From Desulfofundulus kuznetsovii DSM 6115 (lineage in GTDB: Bacteria; Bacillota; Desulfotomaculia; Desulfotomaculales; Desulfovirgulaceae): a stretch of 64,000 nucleotides of DNA. The stretch spans positions 3,293,001 through 3,357,000 of the forward strand of contig NC_015573.1 of the NCBI RefSeq assembly GCF_000214705.1. The letters are read 5' to 3'. Positions 28,271-41,008 of this stretch are shown here, one piece after another; positions within the stretch are counted from its first letter, which is position 1; each line of letters opens with the position of its first letter. A program made the translations under genes and the position numbers. The notes under the pieces are model-generated. The model was not told where the DNA came from and did no database searches. It saw nothing but the letters and a program-made list of their open reading frames with translations.

Positions 28271-30304
28271 TTAAAATTGCGGTCTGATTTCCAGCACGTC
28301 CTCCACATAGGCCCGGAGCACTTCCGCCACACCCCAGGCCTGGGCAATACACCCCCGGGGGACAACGGGCTCGTTGCCGTCAAAGATCTCGGAAATATAG
28401 CCCACCCCGTGGTCCCGCAGCTGGTCCTGGAAAGGAGCAAGGAAACGTGCCGCCTGCAGCCGGCTGGCCGGGGAGTAATGGTGCACCTGGCGCCAGGCCG
28501 TAACAAATGGCCCGATCAACCAGCTCCAGACCGTCCCCTGATGGTAGGCTCCGTCCCGCTGCCACCGGTCGCCGCTATAAACCCCCCGGTACCGGGGGTC
28601 GCCGGGGGATAAGGAGCGCAGCCCGTAGGTGGCGTATAGTTCCTGCCAGACACGGGTCAGCACCCTTCGCCCTCTTCCGGCATCAACTACGGTGAAAGGC
28701 AGGCTTAAGGCAATAACCTGGTTGGGGCGCAGGGAAGCGTCCTTCCCCTGCTCACCGACCACATCGTAGAGATAGCCGCTTTCCTCAAACCAGAATTCCC
28801 GCAAAAAACTTTCCCTGTGCTTTTCCAGCAGGTCCTGGTAGGAAAAAGCATCCCCGTACCGGACGGCCAGTTCCCGCAATACGCACAGGGCATTGTACCA
28901 GAGGGCGTTGATTTCCACCGCCTTGCCGTGGCGGGGCGTGACGACCCATTGATCCACCCTGGCATCCATCCAGGTCAGCTGCAGCTCCGGAGAGCCTGCC
29001 GCCAGGAGCCCGTCCTCGTCCACTTTAATGTTAAAGTGAGTTCCCTTGATGTAATGGTAGACAATCTCCTTGAGGACCGGGTAGATCACTTTGCGGCCAA
29101 AGGTATGGTCCCGGGTGTACTGCAGGTACTTCCAGGCCGCCCAGAAAAACCACAGGGAAGCATCCACCGTGTTATAAAGGGGCTCCCTGCCGGCATCGGT
29201 AAACATGTTCGGCAGAAGCCCGTCCTTGCAGTAACGGGCATAAGTGAGCAGGATGTCCCGGGCGTCATCGTAACGCCGGGTAACCAGGGTCAACCCGGGC
29301 AGGGCAATCATGGTGTCCCTTCCCCAGTCGTTAAACCAGTGATAACCGGCGATGATACTTTTCGCGCCCGTGGACTGGCGGTAGACAATAAAGCTGTCCG
29401 CGGCCTGCACCAGCTGGCGAGCTAAAACGCTCCGGTACCCGGCCCTTTTCACCAGCTCCTGCAGGCGGCGAATTTCCACCTCCAAAAGGGCTCTCCCATC
29501 GAGGGTAAAAACTTCCTCCAGGGTGGCAATAAAAGTAATGGTTTTGGTCTCCCGCGGCTCCAGAGAAATGGTAAAATCGCCGGGTATAAAATGATCCTCC
29601 CGGGCGTCCAGACCCCGCCTCTGTTCCTCCACGTAAAACATATCGTAAAACCAGTCATCGCGGCCGTGGAACTTGCCTTCGCTGCAAACCAGGCGCAGGG
29701 CGGGATTCCGTGGCACCACCTTTACCGCCACCCCGTAGGGAATATTTTCCCGGCAAAAGTTAAGTTGCCCCCGCCGGACGGTCCAGTGGAAATCCCGGCA
29801 GTTGACCAGGGGAGTCAAGCGCAGGACGGCCGGTTCGGCACCGTTGATGACGCGATACAGGATGACGGTGCTGTTTTCACCGTAGATCATAAAAATTTGC
29901 TTTTGCAGGGTTATGTCACCAAAGGAAAAAACAAAGGTGGGAAATGGGTTAAACAGTACCTGCTGCAGGTGGACAAATCCGAATTCCGTTACACCCCCCC
30001 CGGTGTGGTTGGTGGCCAGGTTGTACGTCCGCTGGGGGGTTTCCAGGCGTTCATCCAGTTTGGCCAGAAGCAAATTGCGCTGTACCGGCGGGGAAAGGGA
30101 CGCCACGAGCAGACCGTGGTACTTGCGGGTATTGACCCCGATAATGGTGGAGGAGGCATAACCACCAAGACCATTGGTGACCAGCCATTCCTTTTCAATA
30201 CCCCGCTCGAAGTTGCGCCATTCCCCTTTGCCAAAGCGCAACGTCTCTCCTCCTTTCCCAATAGCCCGGATCGTTTCAGGAGTAACATGCATAGAATAGT
30301 CCAT
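28271..30304 (-). CDS. Glycogen-debranching-type enzyme (amylo-alpha-1,6-glucosidase)
   Basis: A 677-residue protein with an N-terminal beta-sandwich (EWLVTNGLGGYASSTIIGVN, TRKYHGLLVAS) and a C-terminal (alpha/alpha)6 barrel of family GH133: YHWFNDWGRDTMIALPGL, NTVDASLWFFWA, QLTWMDA and RYRGVYSGDRWQRDGAYHQ then GTVWSWL. The catalytic acidic residues are expected in NDWGRD and TWMDA. It should release alpha-1,6-linked glucose from glycogen-like polymer. The start at 30302-30304 is 11 bases after the ROK kinase stop. Confidence 0.9.
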   Translation of the reverse strand: MDYSMHVTPETIRAIGKGGETLRFGKGEWRNFERGIEKEWLVTNGLGGYASSTIIGVNTRKYHGLLVASLSPPVQRNLLLAKLDERLETPQRTYNLATNHTGGGVTEFGFVHLQQVLFNPFPTFVFSFGDITLQKQIFMIYGENSTVILYRVINGAEPAVLRLTPLVNCRDFHWTVRRGQLNFCRENIPYGVAVKVVPRNPALRLVCSEGKFHGRDDWFYDMFYVEEQRRGLDAREDHFIPGDFTISLEPRETKTITFIATLEEVFTLDGRALLEVEIRRLQELVKRAGYRSVLARQLVQAADSFIVYRQSTGAKSIIAGYHWFNDWGRDTMIALPGLTLVTRRYDDARDILLTYARYCKDGLLPNMFTDAGREPLYNTVDASLWFFWAAWKYLQYTRDHTFGRKVIYPVLKEIVYHYIKGTHFNIKVDEDGLLAAGSPELQLTWMDARVDQWVVTPRHGKAVEINALWYNALCVLRELAVRYGDAFSYQDLLEKHRESFLREFWFEESGYLYDVVGEQGKDASLRPNQVIALSLPFTVVDAGRGRRVLTRVWQELYATYGLRSLSPGDPRYRGVYSGDRWQRDGAYHQGTVWSWLIGPFVTAWRQVHHYSPASRLQAARFLAPFQDQLRDHGVGYISEIFDGNEPVVPRGCIAQAWGVAEVLRAYVEDVLEIRPQF

Positions 30305-30315
30305 TACAGCGCCCC

Positions 30316-31302
30316 TTATACCACGGGATTGGGAGGTTTTTCCCCCCGCACCTTCTGAAGGGCCAGGGCCACCGCCCCCATTAAACCGGACCGCCCGCCC
30401 AGCTCCGCCGGCACCAGCCGCACCCGCCTGCGGGCAGGGGCCCAGGCGCGCCGGGATACTTCCCTTTCCATGGCGTCCCATAAAAGGGGTCCCACCTGCA
30501 TGGCCCCGCCCCCCAGCACCACCAGGGCCGGATTCAACAGGTTGATCACGTTGGCCACGCCGATACCCAGGGCCCGCCCGGCGTTAATGATGATTTGCCG
30601 GGCCTCGCCGTCACCCGCGGCGGCCGCCCGGGCCACCTCCCGGGCGGTGATGGCGTCCACATCCCCTCCCGCCGCCTCCAGAATAGCCCTGCCCCCGCCG
30701 GACTCCACCAGGCGGCGGGCCTCCCGGGCCATGGCCGTCCCGGAAGCCATGGCCTCCAGGCAGCCGTAATTGCCGCAGCCACACCGGGGGCCGTTGGGAT
30801 CTATGGTCATGTGACCGATTTCGCCGGCCCCGTAGCCGGCACCATGGTACACCCGCCCCCGCAGGATCAGGCCGCCCCCGATACCGGTACTGACGGTAAT
30901 GTAGACCATCTCCTCCTCGCCGCGCCCGGCCCCGTAGACATATTCCCCCATGGCGGCCAGGTTGGCATCATTGTCCACCACCACGGGAACATCCAGTATT
31001 TCCTCCAGCTTTTGCTTCAGGGGAACATTGTCCCAACCCAGATTGGGCGCCTGGTACACCACCCCGGTGGCGGCGTTCAGAGGACCGGGGGCACCAATCC
31101 CCAGGGCCAGGGGCGGCCCTTGCTCCCCGGCCTGTTTTAATACCTGGTCCACCGTCTCCACAATCCGTCCGATTACTGCCCCGGCTCCCTCCCAGGGCCG
31201 GGTGGGAACCACCACTTCGGCCAGCACGCGGCCGCTCTGGTCAGCCAGAGCGGTATAAATTTTCGTACCACCCAGGTCAACGGCGGCAACCAATCCCTTC
31301 AT
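30316..31302 (-). CDS. ROK family glucokinase
   Basis: A 328-residue ROK sugar kinase. ATP-binding AVDLGGTKIYTALAD opens the protein; substrate and zinc motifs are EIGHMTIDPNGPRCGCGNYG and CLEAMASG, with the catalytic VDNDANLAAMGEY. It phosphorylates free glucose released by the debranching enzyme next in the operon. Start ATG 31300-31302 with AAAAGGAGG six bases upstream. Confidence 0.92.
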   Translation of the reverse strand: MKGLVAAVDLGGTKIYTALADQSGRVLAEVVVPTRPWEGAGAVIGRIVETVDQVLKQAGEQGPPLALGIGAPGPLNAATGVVYQAPNLGWDNVPLKQKLEEILDVPVVVDNDANLAAMGEYVYGAGRGEEEMVYITVSTGIGGGLILRGRVYHGAGYGAGEIGHMTIDPNGPRCGCGNYGCLEAMASGTAMAREARRLVESGGGRAILEAAGGDVDAITAREVARAAAAGDGEARQIIINAGRALGIGVANVINLLNPALVVLGGGAMQVGPLLWDAMEREVSRRAWAPARRRVRLVPAELGGRSGLMGAVALALQKVRGEKPPNPVV

Positions 31303-31316
31303 GCGGACCCTCCTTT

Positions 31317-32126
31317 TCAGGCCCAACCCAGGATAAATTTCTCCACCACCCGGGCCACGCCGCCGTCTTCATTGGAAGCCGTAACGTAGTCGGCCCGGGC
31401 CTTGACCTGGGGCCGGGCATTGGCCACCACCACTCCCAGACCGGCCCATTCAATCATTTCCAGGTCGTTGTAGCTGTCCCCCACGGCAATCACCTCCGCG
31501 GGCTTGAAACCGTAAACGGCGGCCACTGCCGCCAGGGCGTGCCCCTTGGTGGCCTGCGGGTGGGAGAATTCCAGAAAGTAAGGCTTGGACTTGGTGATAT
31601 GAAGGTCATCCCCGTAAAGGGGCTTTAATTCCGCGGCCAGTTCGTCCAGTTTCTCTTCCGGGGCAATCACCAGTACCTTGGTGGGATCCTGCCCCGCTTC
31701 CTTCAAAAAAGGAACGAGCGGCCCCACTGCCCGGGCCTGGACCCCGGAGATAGACTGGTAAAGCCTGCTTTCGTCAGTGTGCCGCTCAACGTAAAGGTGG
31801 TCGTCCAGGTAGATATTGATGTGGTAACCACGGGTCTGGACCCGGGAAATTATGTCCAGGGCGCAGGCGAGGGGCACCGGCCGGTGGACCACCACCTCCC
31901 GGGTGACGGCGTGTTTGACTAAAGCCCCCTGGTAAGTAATCAGAGGGGCGTCGATCTCCAGTTCCCGGGCAAAGGGCAGGGTGGCCCGGTACATGCGCCC
32001 CGTAGCCAGGGTAACCACCACGCCGGCACGCCGGGCCAGGGCCAGGGCCCGCCGGTTGTCTTCACCGATGCGCAGGTTTTTATTCAGCAGGGTATCGTCC
32101 AGATCCACGGCCAGCAACCGGTACAA
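31317..32126 (-). CDS. Cof-type HAD family phosphatase
   Basis: A 269-residue HAD phosphatase with C2-type cap. Motif I DLDDTLLN at residues 8-15, motif II VTLATGRMY, motif III lysine in TKGHALAAVAAVYG, and motif IV VIAVGDSYNDLEMI. The family removes phosphate from sugar phosphates or cofactors. Start is TTG about 10 bases after GGAGG. It begins the unit that continues with the ROK kinase and the debranching enzyme. Confidence 0.9.
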   Translation of the reverse strand: MYRLLAVDLDDTLLNKNLRIGEDNRRALALARRAGVVVTLATGRMYRATLPFARELEIDAPLITYQGALVKHAVTREVVVHRPVPLACALDIISRVQTRGYHINIYLDDHLYVERHTDESRLYQSISGVQARAVGPLVPFLKEAGQDPTKVLVIAPEEKLDELAAELKPLYGDDLHITKSKPYFLEFSHPQATKGHALAAVAAVYGFKPAEVIAVGDSYNDLEMIEWAGLGVVVANARPQVKARADYVTASNEDGGVARVVEKFILGWA

Positions 32127-32267
32127 GGGTTCATTCCTCCAGAATGACAGATTATAAATATTTACCCCAAATTACATTTGCAGCCCGCGCCGGTAGTTAC
32201 ATTGCAATCAAGATTTCTCTGGATATTATACCATGGTTTTCTGAAAAAACCAGTCCTAACCACACGT

Positions 32268-32293
32268 CCGTGTCAAGATCCAGTAGGTATCTC
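32268..32293. repeat. 26-bp dispersed repeat, copy 2
   Basis: It matches 490-515 with one mismatch (CCGTGTCAAGATCCAG then TAGGTATCTC). It lies just left of fold-back copy B2. Confidence 0.5.
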
Positions 32294-32314
32294 GTTCTGC
32301 AAATATTCTCACCT

Positions 32315-32518
32315 GCCGTTTTGCACGCGCTTGCTCCGTTCGCCTCGCAGGCCAAACTAGCGCTCGACCTCGAGCTCCGGCGGGGTTCCCGGCCCATTCG
32401 GCATCCATGCCTCAGGGGCCGGCCGAGGGCATCCATGCCCTCGGCCCCGCCTTCGCCCTCGGTCTCGCTAAGTTTGGCACCTGCTCAGCTCAAGGTCGCT
32501 CGCTTCGTGCAAAACGGC
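32315..32518. repeat. Fold-back repeat family B, copy B2
   Basis: A 204-bp element with perfect 13-base tips GCCGTTTTGCACG and CGTGCAAAACGGC. Inner pairs include GGCCAAACTAGCG/CGCTAAGTTTGGC and GGCCGAGGGCATCC/ATGCCCTCGGCC at the apex. Similarity to B1 continues about 45 bases beyond the right tip. Confidence 0.85.
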
Positions 32519-32574
32519 GGCCATTTTATCCTCTGTTGATGGCGCTGAATGCGTCATAAGCACATATTTAAATT

Positions 32575-34440
32575 TTACATGGCTCCACGTAAGAAACGGT
32601 AAACGGCCAGGGCGGCCGCCCGGTTCATCCCCGGCACGGCGGCCAGCTCCTCCACCGTAGCCCGGGCCATATCCTCCAGGGAAGGGAAGGCTTTCAGCAG
32701 GGCCCGGCGGCGCACGGGACCGATGCCCTCGATCTCGTCCAGAAGGGACTTGAGGTTGCGCCGGGTGCGCAGCTGCCGGTGGTAGGTTACAGCAAAGCGG
32801 TGGGCCTCATCCCGCAGGTGCTGCAGCAGGTGCAGGGCCCGGGAATCCCGGGGCAGGCGAATGGGCTCGGAGCGGCCCTCGGCAAAGAGCAATTCTTCCT
32901 CCTTGGCCAGGCCAAAGGCCGGGATGTGGGCAAAGCCCAGCTCCTTCATGACCTCCCGTACCGCCGACAGCTGGCCTTTGCCCCCGTCCACAATAACCAG
33001 GTCGGGCAGGCGGTAAAATCTGGCCTGCCTGGTGGACAGCTGCCCGGTCTGGATCAGTTCCCGCTCTTCCCTGGCGCGGGTAAAGCGGCGCGTGAGCACT
33101 TCCTTCAGGGAGGCAAAGTCGTTTGGCCCTTCCACGGTGCGGATTTTAAACCGCCGGTACTGGTCGGGCGCCGGCCGCCCCTCCTCAAAAACCACCATGG
33201 AGGCCACGCTTTCCTCGCCCTGGGTGTTGGATATGTCAAAACATTCGATGCGGTAAGGTATGCTCTCCAGGCCCAGTTCCCGGGCCAGCTCCCCGCAGGC
33301 ATCCCTGCCCTGCCCCCGGGACTTCTGATCCTGCTCGACCTCCTGCAGGGCCAGAAGGGCGTTTTTGGCCGCCAGGTCCACCAGTTGTTTCTTTTCTCCC
33401 CGGCGGGGCACCACCAGGCGCACCCTGCCCCCCCTGATGCCGGAAAGCCATTCTTCCAACGCCGGGCGTTCCTGGGGGTCTATTTCCGGAAGGAGAATTT
33501 CGCCGGGGATAAAATCGGCGCGGGTATAATACTGCTTAACAAAGGCGGTGATCACTTCCACCGGGGTGTTTTCCGCACCGGGCACCAGGAATTGATCCCG
33601 GCCTATGAGCTTGCCGCCCCGCACAAAGAAAACCATCACCAGGGACAGGTCATGATTTTGGGCCAGGGCCACCACGTCCCGGTCTTCCTTACTGGTTGAC
33701 AGCACCTTCTGATTCTCCAGCACTTGGCGCACGGCCTGCAGCTGGTCCCGCAGGCGGGCCGCCCGCTCAAATTCAAGTTTTTCCGCCGCCTCGTTCATGC
33801 GCCTGGTGAGCTCCTTAATCAGGTCGTCCTGGCGGCCCTCCAGGAACAGGCAGATCTCCCGGATCATGGCCCGGTATTCCTCCCTGCCCACCTGGCCCGA
33901 ACAGGGGGCCAGGCAGCGGCCGATGTGAAAGTTGAGGCAGGGACGGTGCCTGGCCGGCATCACACCCTCAGCCAGCTTTTGCTTGCAGGTGCGGAAGGGA
34001 AAGAGCCGGCGCAAAAGGTCCAGGGTTTCGTGCACCGCTCCCGCCGAAGTGTAGGGGCCGAAATAACGGGAGCCGTCCCTGACCACCCTGCGGGTGACGT
34101 GCACCCGGGGGAAGTCCTCCCCCAGGGTTACTTTCAGGTAAGGATAACTTTTATCGTCTTTAAGGTAGATGTTATAGCGGGGGCGATGCTCCTTGATCAG
34201 GTTTGATTCCAGGATCAGGGCCTCGACTTCGTTGTCCGTCACAATGTACTCAAAGTCCGCCGCCCGGTTCATCAAGGCCCGGACTTTGGGGCTCTGCCGG
34301 GCACCGGACTGGTAGTAGGAACGCACCCGGTTTTTCAGGGAAACGGCCTTGCCCACATAAATAATTTCCCCGGCCGTATCGCGGAAGAGATACACGCCGG
34401 GTTTGTCCGGGAGGTGTTGTAGTTTTTCCTCAGGTGTCAT
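32575..34440 (-). CDS. uvrC: Excinuclease ABC subunit C
   Basis: A 621-residue nucleotide-excision-repair nuclease. GIY-YIG domain: KPGVYLFRDTAGEIIYVGKA, with the catalytic block KNRVRSYYQ. A UVR motif lies near RRMNEAAEKLEFERAARLRDQ, the RNase H-like domain has ECFDISNTQGEESVASMVVF, and a C-terminal helix-hairpin-helix pair reads EIEGIGPVRRRALLKAF. ATG 34438-34440 follows GGGGAGGGG. It is directly downstream of uvrA. Confidence 0.97.
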   Translation of the reverse strand: MTPEEKLQHLPDKPGVYLFRDTAGEIIYVGKAVSLKNRVRSYYQSGARQSPKVRALMNRAADFEYIVTDNEVEALILESNLIKEHRPRYNIYLKDDKSYPYLKVTLGEDFPRVHVTRRVVRDGSRYFGPYTSAGAVHETLDLLRRLFPFRTCKQKLAEGVMPARHRPCLNFHIGRCLAPCSGQVGREEYRAMIREICLFLEGRQDDLIKELTRRMNEAAEKLEFERAARLRDQLQAVRQVLENQKVLSTSKEDRDVVALAQNHDLSLVMVFFVRGGKLIGRDQFLVPGAENTPVEVITAFVKQYYTRADFIPGEILLPEIDPQERPALEEWLSGIRGGRVRLVVPRRGEKKQLVDLAAKNALLALQEVEQDQKSRGQGRDACGELARELGLESIPYRIECFDISNTQGEESVASMVVFEEGRPAPDQYRRFKIRTVEGPNDFASLKEVLTRRFTRAREERELIQTGQLSTRQARFYRLPDLVIVDGGKGQLSAVREVMKELGFAHIPAFGLAKEEELLFAEGRSEPIRLPRDSRALHLLQHLRDEAHRFAVTYHRQLRTRRNLKSLLDEIEGIGPVRRRALLKAFPSLEDMARATVEELAAVPGMNRAAALAVYRFLRGAM

Positions 34441-34459
34441 CCTGCTCCCCTCCCCGTCA

Positions 34460-37357
<2,898 letters not shown>

Positions 37358-37423
37358 AACTCTTCCTCCATATAATGCCCTTTGCCGGACTATAGCGCCA
37401 CGGAAAAGAGCAAAGGGACCCCT

Positions 37424-37452
37424 TTGACTGTCCCGGGGATATATTATACAAT
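37424..37452 (+). promoter_or_regulatory. Promoter of the Uma2-family gene
   Basis: TTGACT (37424-37429) and TACAAT (37447-37452) are 17 bases apart, 57 bases before the ATG at 37510. Confidence 0.75.
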
Positions 37453-37509
37453 TGACGGTAGCAAAACAAAAGCCGCTCAGGAATATTTGAGCGCAAAGGA
37501 GGCCCGGCC

Positions 37510-38073
37510 ATGAGTATCCCCACTCCCCCGGCAGGGAAGATCATCCTCACCTATGAGGATTATCTTGACCTGCCCGACGACGGTAACCGTTATGAAATCC
37601 TGGAAGGGGTGCTGCACGTGACGCCCTCCCCCACCACCCGCCACCAGCGGGTTTCCCGCAACCTGCAGCGGATTATTGATGCCCACGTCCTGGAACACGA
37701 CCTGGGAGAGGTTTTTTATGCCCCCCTGGACGTAATCCTTTCCAATATCAGCATTGCCCAACCGGACCTCATTTTTGTCTCCCACGCCAGGGCGGAAATT
37801 ATAACCGAGAAAAACATTGCCGGTGCCCCCGACCTGGTGGTGGAAATCCTTTCCCCCAATACTTCCCGCAGGGACAAGATCACCAAAGCCCACGTGTACG
37901 CCCTTTACGGGGTGTGCTATTACTGGCTGGTCGACCCCGACACCACCACGGTGGAAGAGTACCGCCTGGAGGAAGGGGCCTACAACCTGGTCAGCCGGGT
38001 CACCGGTAACGAACCCTTTAAACCGGAAATTTTTCCGGGACTGGCCGTAGACCTTTCGAAGGTGTGGGCCTGA
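37510..38073 (+). CDS. Uma2 family restriction-endonuclease-like protein (DUF820)
   Basis: A 187-residue PD-(D/E)XK-fold protein. [20 protein letters not shown] opens the fold, with catalytic candidates in QPDLIFVS and the [13 protein letters not shown] block, then [22 protein letters not shown]. The family is abundant in cyanobacteria and some Firmicutes, with unproven biological role. AAAGGAGG precedes the ATG. It stands alone on the plus strand between uvrA and uvrB, its stop one base from the uvrB stop, which suggests late insertion into a uvr cluster. Confidence 0.88.
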   Translation: MSIPTPPAGKIILTYEDYLDLPDDGNRYEILEGVLHVTPSPTTRHQRVSRNLQRIIDAHVLEHDLGEVFYAPLDVILSNISIAQPDLIFVSHARAEIITEKNIAGAPDLVVEILSPNTSRRDKITKAHVYALYGVCYYWLVDPDTTTVEEYRLEEGAYNLVSRVTGNEPFKPEIFPGLAVDLSKVWA

Positions 38074-38074
38074 T

Positions 38075-40126
38075 CTACTCCCCCACCACTTCCCCTATGG
38101 GCACCAGGCGCCTGTCGAGGCCCTGGAGCTCCAGCCGCAATTCGATGATCGCATCCCGCAGCTCCGCCGCCTTTTCGAACTCCAGATGGCGGGCGGCTTC
38201 CCGCATTTCCTTTTCCAGGCGGGCAATCAATTGCTTCAGCTCTTTCCTGGTCCGCTTCTTCGGCCGGGGCTTATCCTTGGCCTGGTAAGCGGCCTTTGGC
38301 TCCGCCACCCGGGTGGCCTCAATCACGTCCCGCACCCCCTTGACCACCGTGCGGGGGATAATGCCGTGTTTCTGGTTATATTCCATCTGGATCCGGCGCC
38401 GGCGTTCCGTTTCCTTGATTGCCCGGTCCATGGACTCGGTAATGCGGTCGGCATAGAGGATCACCTTGCCCTCCGCGTTGCGGGCGGCCCGGCCGATGGT
38501 CTGGATCAGGGAGCGCTCGGAGCGCAGGTAGCCCTCCTTGTCGGCATCCAGGATGGCCACCAGGCTGACCTCGGGCAGGTCCAGGCCCTCCCGCAAAAGG
38601 TTGATCCCCACCAGCACGTCGAAGACCCCCAGGCGCAGGTCCCGCACAATTTCCATGCGCTCGATGGCGTTGATCTCCGAGTGCATGTAGCGCACCTTGA
38701 TGCCCAGCTCCCGCAGGTAGTCGGTGAGATCCTCGGCCATTTTCTTGGTCAGGGTGGTCACCAGCACCCGCTGGTTTTTGGCCACCCGCTGCCGGATCTC
38801 CGCCACCAGGTCGTCGATCTGGCCCCGGGTGGGCCGCACCGAAAGCTCGGGGTCCACCAGCCCGGTGGGCCGGATGATCTGCTCCACCACCTGGCTGCTG
38901 CGCTCCAGTTCATAGGGGCCGGGGGTGGCGGAGACGAAGATGACCTGGTTGATCTTCCGCTCGAACTCCTCAAACTTGAGAGGCCGGTTGTCAAAGGCCG
39001 AGGGCAGGCGGAAGCCGTATTCCACCAGGGCCGCCTTGCGGGAGCGGTCACCCTCGTACATCCCCCGCACCTGGGGCACGGCCACGTGGGATTCGTCAAT
39101 GAAAAGCAGGAAGTCCTGGGGGAAGTAGTCCAGCAGGGTATAGGGCGGCTCCCCGGGAGCCCGGCCCGTCAGGTGGCGGGAGTAGTTCTCAATGCCCTTG
39201 CAGTAACCCATCTCCCGCATCATCTCGATGTCGTACCGGGTCCGCTGTTCCAGCCGCTGGGCCTCCAGCAATTTGCCCTGTTTCCTCAGCTCGGCCAGCC
39301 TCTCCTCCAGTTCGGCCTCAATGGCCGCGATGGCCCTTTCCATGCGGGGCCGGGAAACGGTGTAGTGGCTGGCCGGGAAGATGGACATGTGCTGGCGTTC
39401 CCCGATGATCTCCCCGGTGAGCACGTCGAACTCCAGCAACCGCTCGATTTCGTCCCCGAAGAAATCGATACGGATGGCCCTTTCGGTGTAGGAGGCGGGG
39501 AAGACCTCCACCACATCCCCCAGCACCCGGAACTTTCCCCGGGTGAAGTTCACATCGTTGCGCTCGTACTGGATCTCCACCAGCTTGCGCAGCACCGCAT
39601 CCCGGTCATAGGTACCCCCCTTGCGCAAGGAGAGCACCAGGGTGCGGTATTCCTCGGGGTCACCCAGGCCGTAGATGCAGGATACGCTGGCTACAATGAT
39701 CACGTCCCGCCGCTCAAAAAGGGCGCAGGTGGCCGAGTGGCGCAGCTTATCTATCTCGTCGTTGATGGAGGAATCCTTTTCGATATAGGTATCCGTCTGC
39801 GGAATATAGGCTTCGGGCTGGTAATAGTCATAATAGCTGATAAAGTATTCCACCGCGTTCTCGGGAAAGAACTCCCGGAACTCGCTGCAGAGCTGGGCGG
39901 CCAGGGTCTTGTTGGGGGCCAGCACCAGGGTGGGGCGCTGTACCGCCTGGATTACCTGGGCCATGGTATAGGTCTTCCCGGAACCGGTGACACCCAAAAG
40001 GGTTTGCATGGGGTAGCCCTTTTGCAGCCCTTCCACCAGCCGGGCAATGGCCCTGGGCTGGTCGCCCCGGGGCTGGAAATCCGATTTCAGTTTGAAAGGA
40101 CGCTCCTGGTAAGACAACTTTACCAC
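38075..40126 (-). CDS. uvrB: Excinuclease ABC subunit B
   Basis: A 683-residue helicase-like repair protein. Walker [19 protein letters not shown], the beta-hairpin region [24 protein letters not shown]-type [13 protein letters not shown], helicase motifs [25 protein letters not shown] and [14 protein letters not shown], and a C-terminal UVR motif [20 protein letters not shown] that binds UvrC. The start is read as GTG 40124-40126; the ribosome site is weak. Confidence 0.97.
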   Translation of the reverse strand: MVKLSYQERPFKLKSDFQPRGDQPRAIARLVEGLQKGYPMQTLLGVTGSGKTYTMAQVIQAVQRPTLVLAPNKTLAAQLCSEFREFFPENAVEYFISYYDYYQPEAYIPQTDTYIEKDSSINDEIDKLRHSATCALFERRDVIIVASVSCIYGLGDPEEYRTLVLSLRKGGTYDRDAVLRKLVEIQYERNDVNFTRGKFRVLGDVVEVFPASYTERAIRIDFFGDEIERLLEFDVLTGEIIGERQHMSIFPASHYTVSRPRMERAIAAIEAELEERLAELRKQGKLLEAQRLEQRTRYDIEMMREMGYCKGIENYSRHLTGRAPGEPPYTLLDYFPQDFLLFIDESHVAVPQVRGMYEGDRSRKAALVEYGFRLPSAFDNRPLKFEEFERKINQVIFVSATPGPYELERSSQVVEQIIRPTGLVDPELSVRPTRGQIDDLVAEIRQRVAKNQRVLVTTLTKKMAEDLTDYLRELGIKVRYMHSEINAIERMEIVRDLRLGVFDVLVGINLLREGLDLPEVSLVAILDADKEGYLRSERSLIQTIGRAARNAEGKVILYADRITESMDRAIKETERRRRIQMEYNQKHGIIPRTVVKGVRDVIEATRVAEPKAAYQAKDKPRPKKRTRKELKQLIARLEKEMREAARHLEFEKAAELRDAIIELRLELQGLDRRLVPIGEVVGE

Positions 40127-40144
40127 CCCGCTTCTTAATTGATT

Positions 40145-40852
40145 CTATCCCCCTTTTAATTGCCTGTCAATGTGGCCGGAGCCAGTTCCAGGCAAACCAT
40201 ACAATTCCCGCCACAGCCCGGGCGGGCAGAGATTCTTCAACCGGACCTCTGCAAAGCGCTCCCTGCCGCTGAAAGTTCCGGGAGGATAATCCCGCAGGCG
40301 GGGGTTGGGCCGGCGGCCTTCGTGGATCACCGGCGGCCGGCCGCAGCGGCGGCTCTCCAGGAGCCAGCGCCGGACCAGTTCATCCATACCGGCATTCACC
40401 ACCACGCTCCTGAGCTCCCGGGCCCGCCGGGTGGCCCGGCGGCAGGTGTAGGTCTGGCAGACCAGGGGGCGCAGGCGATAAATGGAGCACCGGCCCCGCC
40501 GGGTATCCAGGAAAATGCAGGAGCCATCGGATTTAAACCCCAGGCTGATGTCCACCACCGGCCCTTCCACATAAACGTAACCGTACTGCTCCAGGAAGGA
40601 TGACAGGGCCGCTGGCATTCCCTGGAACTGCCGTCCGAACCGGCCGTCCCGCAGGAAAGCAGCCACATCGGGGTAGGTAAGGGGGACCCTCTCCCAGCAG
40701 CAGGCGGTGCAGCCGTTGCAGGGAGGACAGTGTTCCCGGATAAAACCGTTTAAGGCATCAAGGTAATCCTGCACCGTGGCGCCTTCGTCAATTATTTGCA
40801 CATCATAGGCCGGTTTTCCGCCCAGAAGGCAGTCGTTGATGCGTACTTTCAA
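40145..40852 (-). CDS. YkgJ-type cysteine cluster protein
   Basis: A 235-residue protein with the metal-binding pattern CPPCNGCTACCW near residue 42 and DTRRGRCSIYRLRPLVCQTY then TC near residue 118. This is the YkgJ (CxxxCxxCC) family, thought to bind zinc or an Fe-S cluster; function unknown. It lies upstream of uvrB by 18 bases on the same strand and may be cotranscribed. Confidence 0.85.
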   Translation of the reverse strand: MKVRINDCLLGGKPAYDVQIIDEGATVQDYLDALNGFIREHCPPCNGCTACCWERVPLTYPDVAAFLRDGRFGRQFQGMPAALSSFLEQYGYVYVEGPVVDISLGFKSDGSCIFLDTRRGRCSIYRLRPLVCQTYTCRRATRRARELRSVVVNAGMDELVRRWLLESRRCGRPPVIHEGRRPNPRLRDYPPGTFSGRERFAEVRLKNLCPPGLWRELYGLPGTGSGHIDRQLKGG

Positions 40853-40935
40853 AAGGGATTCTCCTTCCGTTAAGTAACCAGATAACCAGATTGCCCTGTA
40901 ACGAAGTATTATACTATATTTTGCGGTCCGGGTGC

Positions 40936-40973
40936 AAAAAGACCATCTCCTCTTCCCGGGGAGATGGTCTTTT
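40936..40973. terminator. Bidirectional terminator
   Basis: GACCATCTCC (40941-40950) pairs with GGAGATGGTC (40960-40969); AAAAA precedes and TTTT follows. On the minus strand it ends the binding-protein gene at 41009. Confidence 0.85.
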
Positions 40974-41008
40974 GTTATCCAGTTTTTTCAAAGGCAGTGC
41001 CGCTTTGC

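Noticed and set aside
38186-40138. Long plus-strand open frame opposite uvrB
   Set aside because: Antisense shadow in GC-rich DNA; uvrB on the other strand has every family motif.
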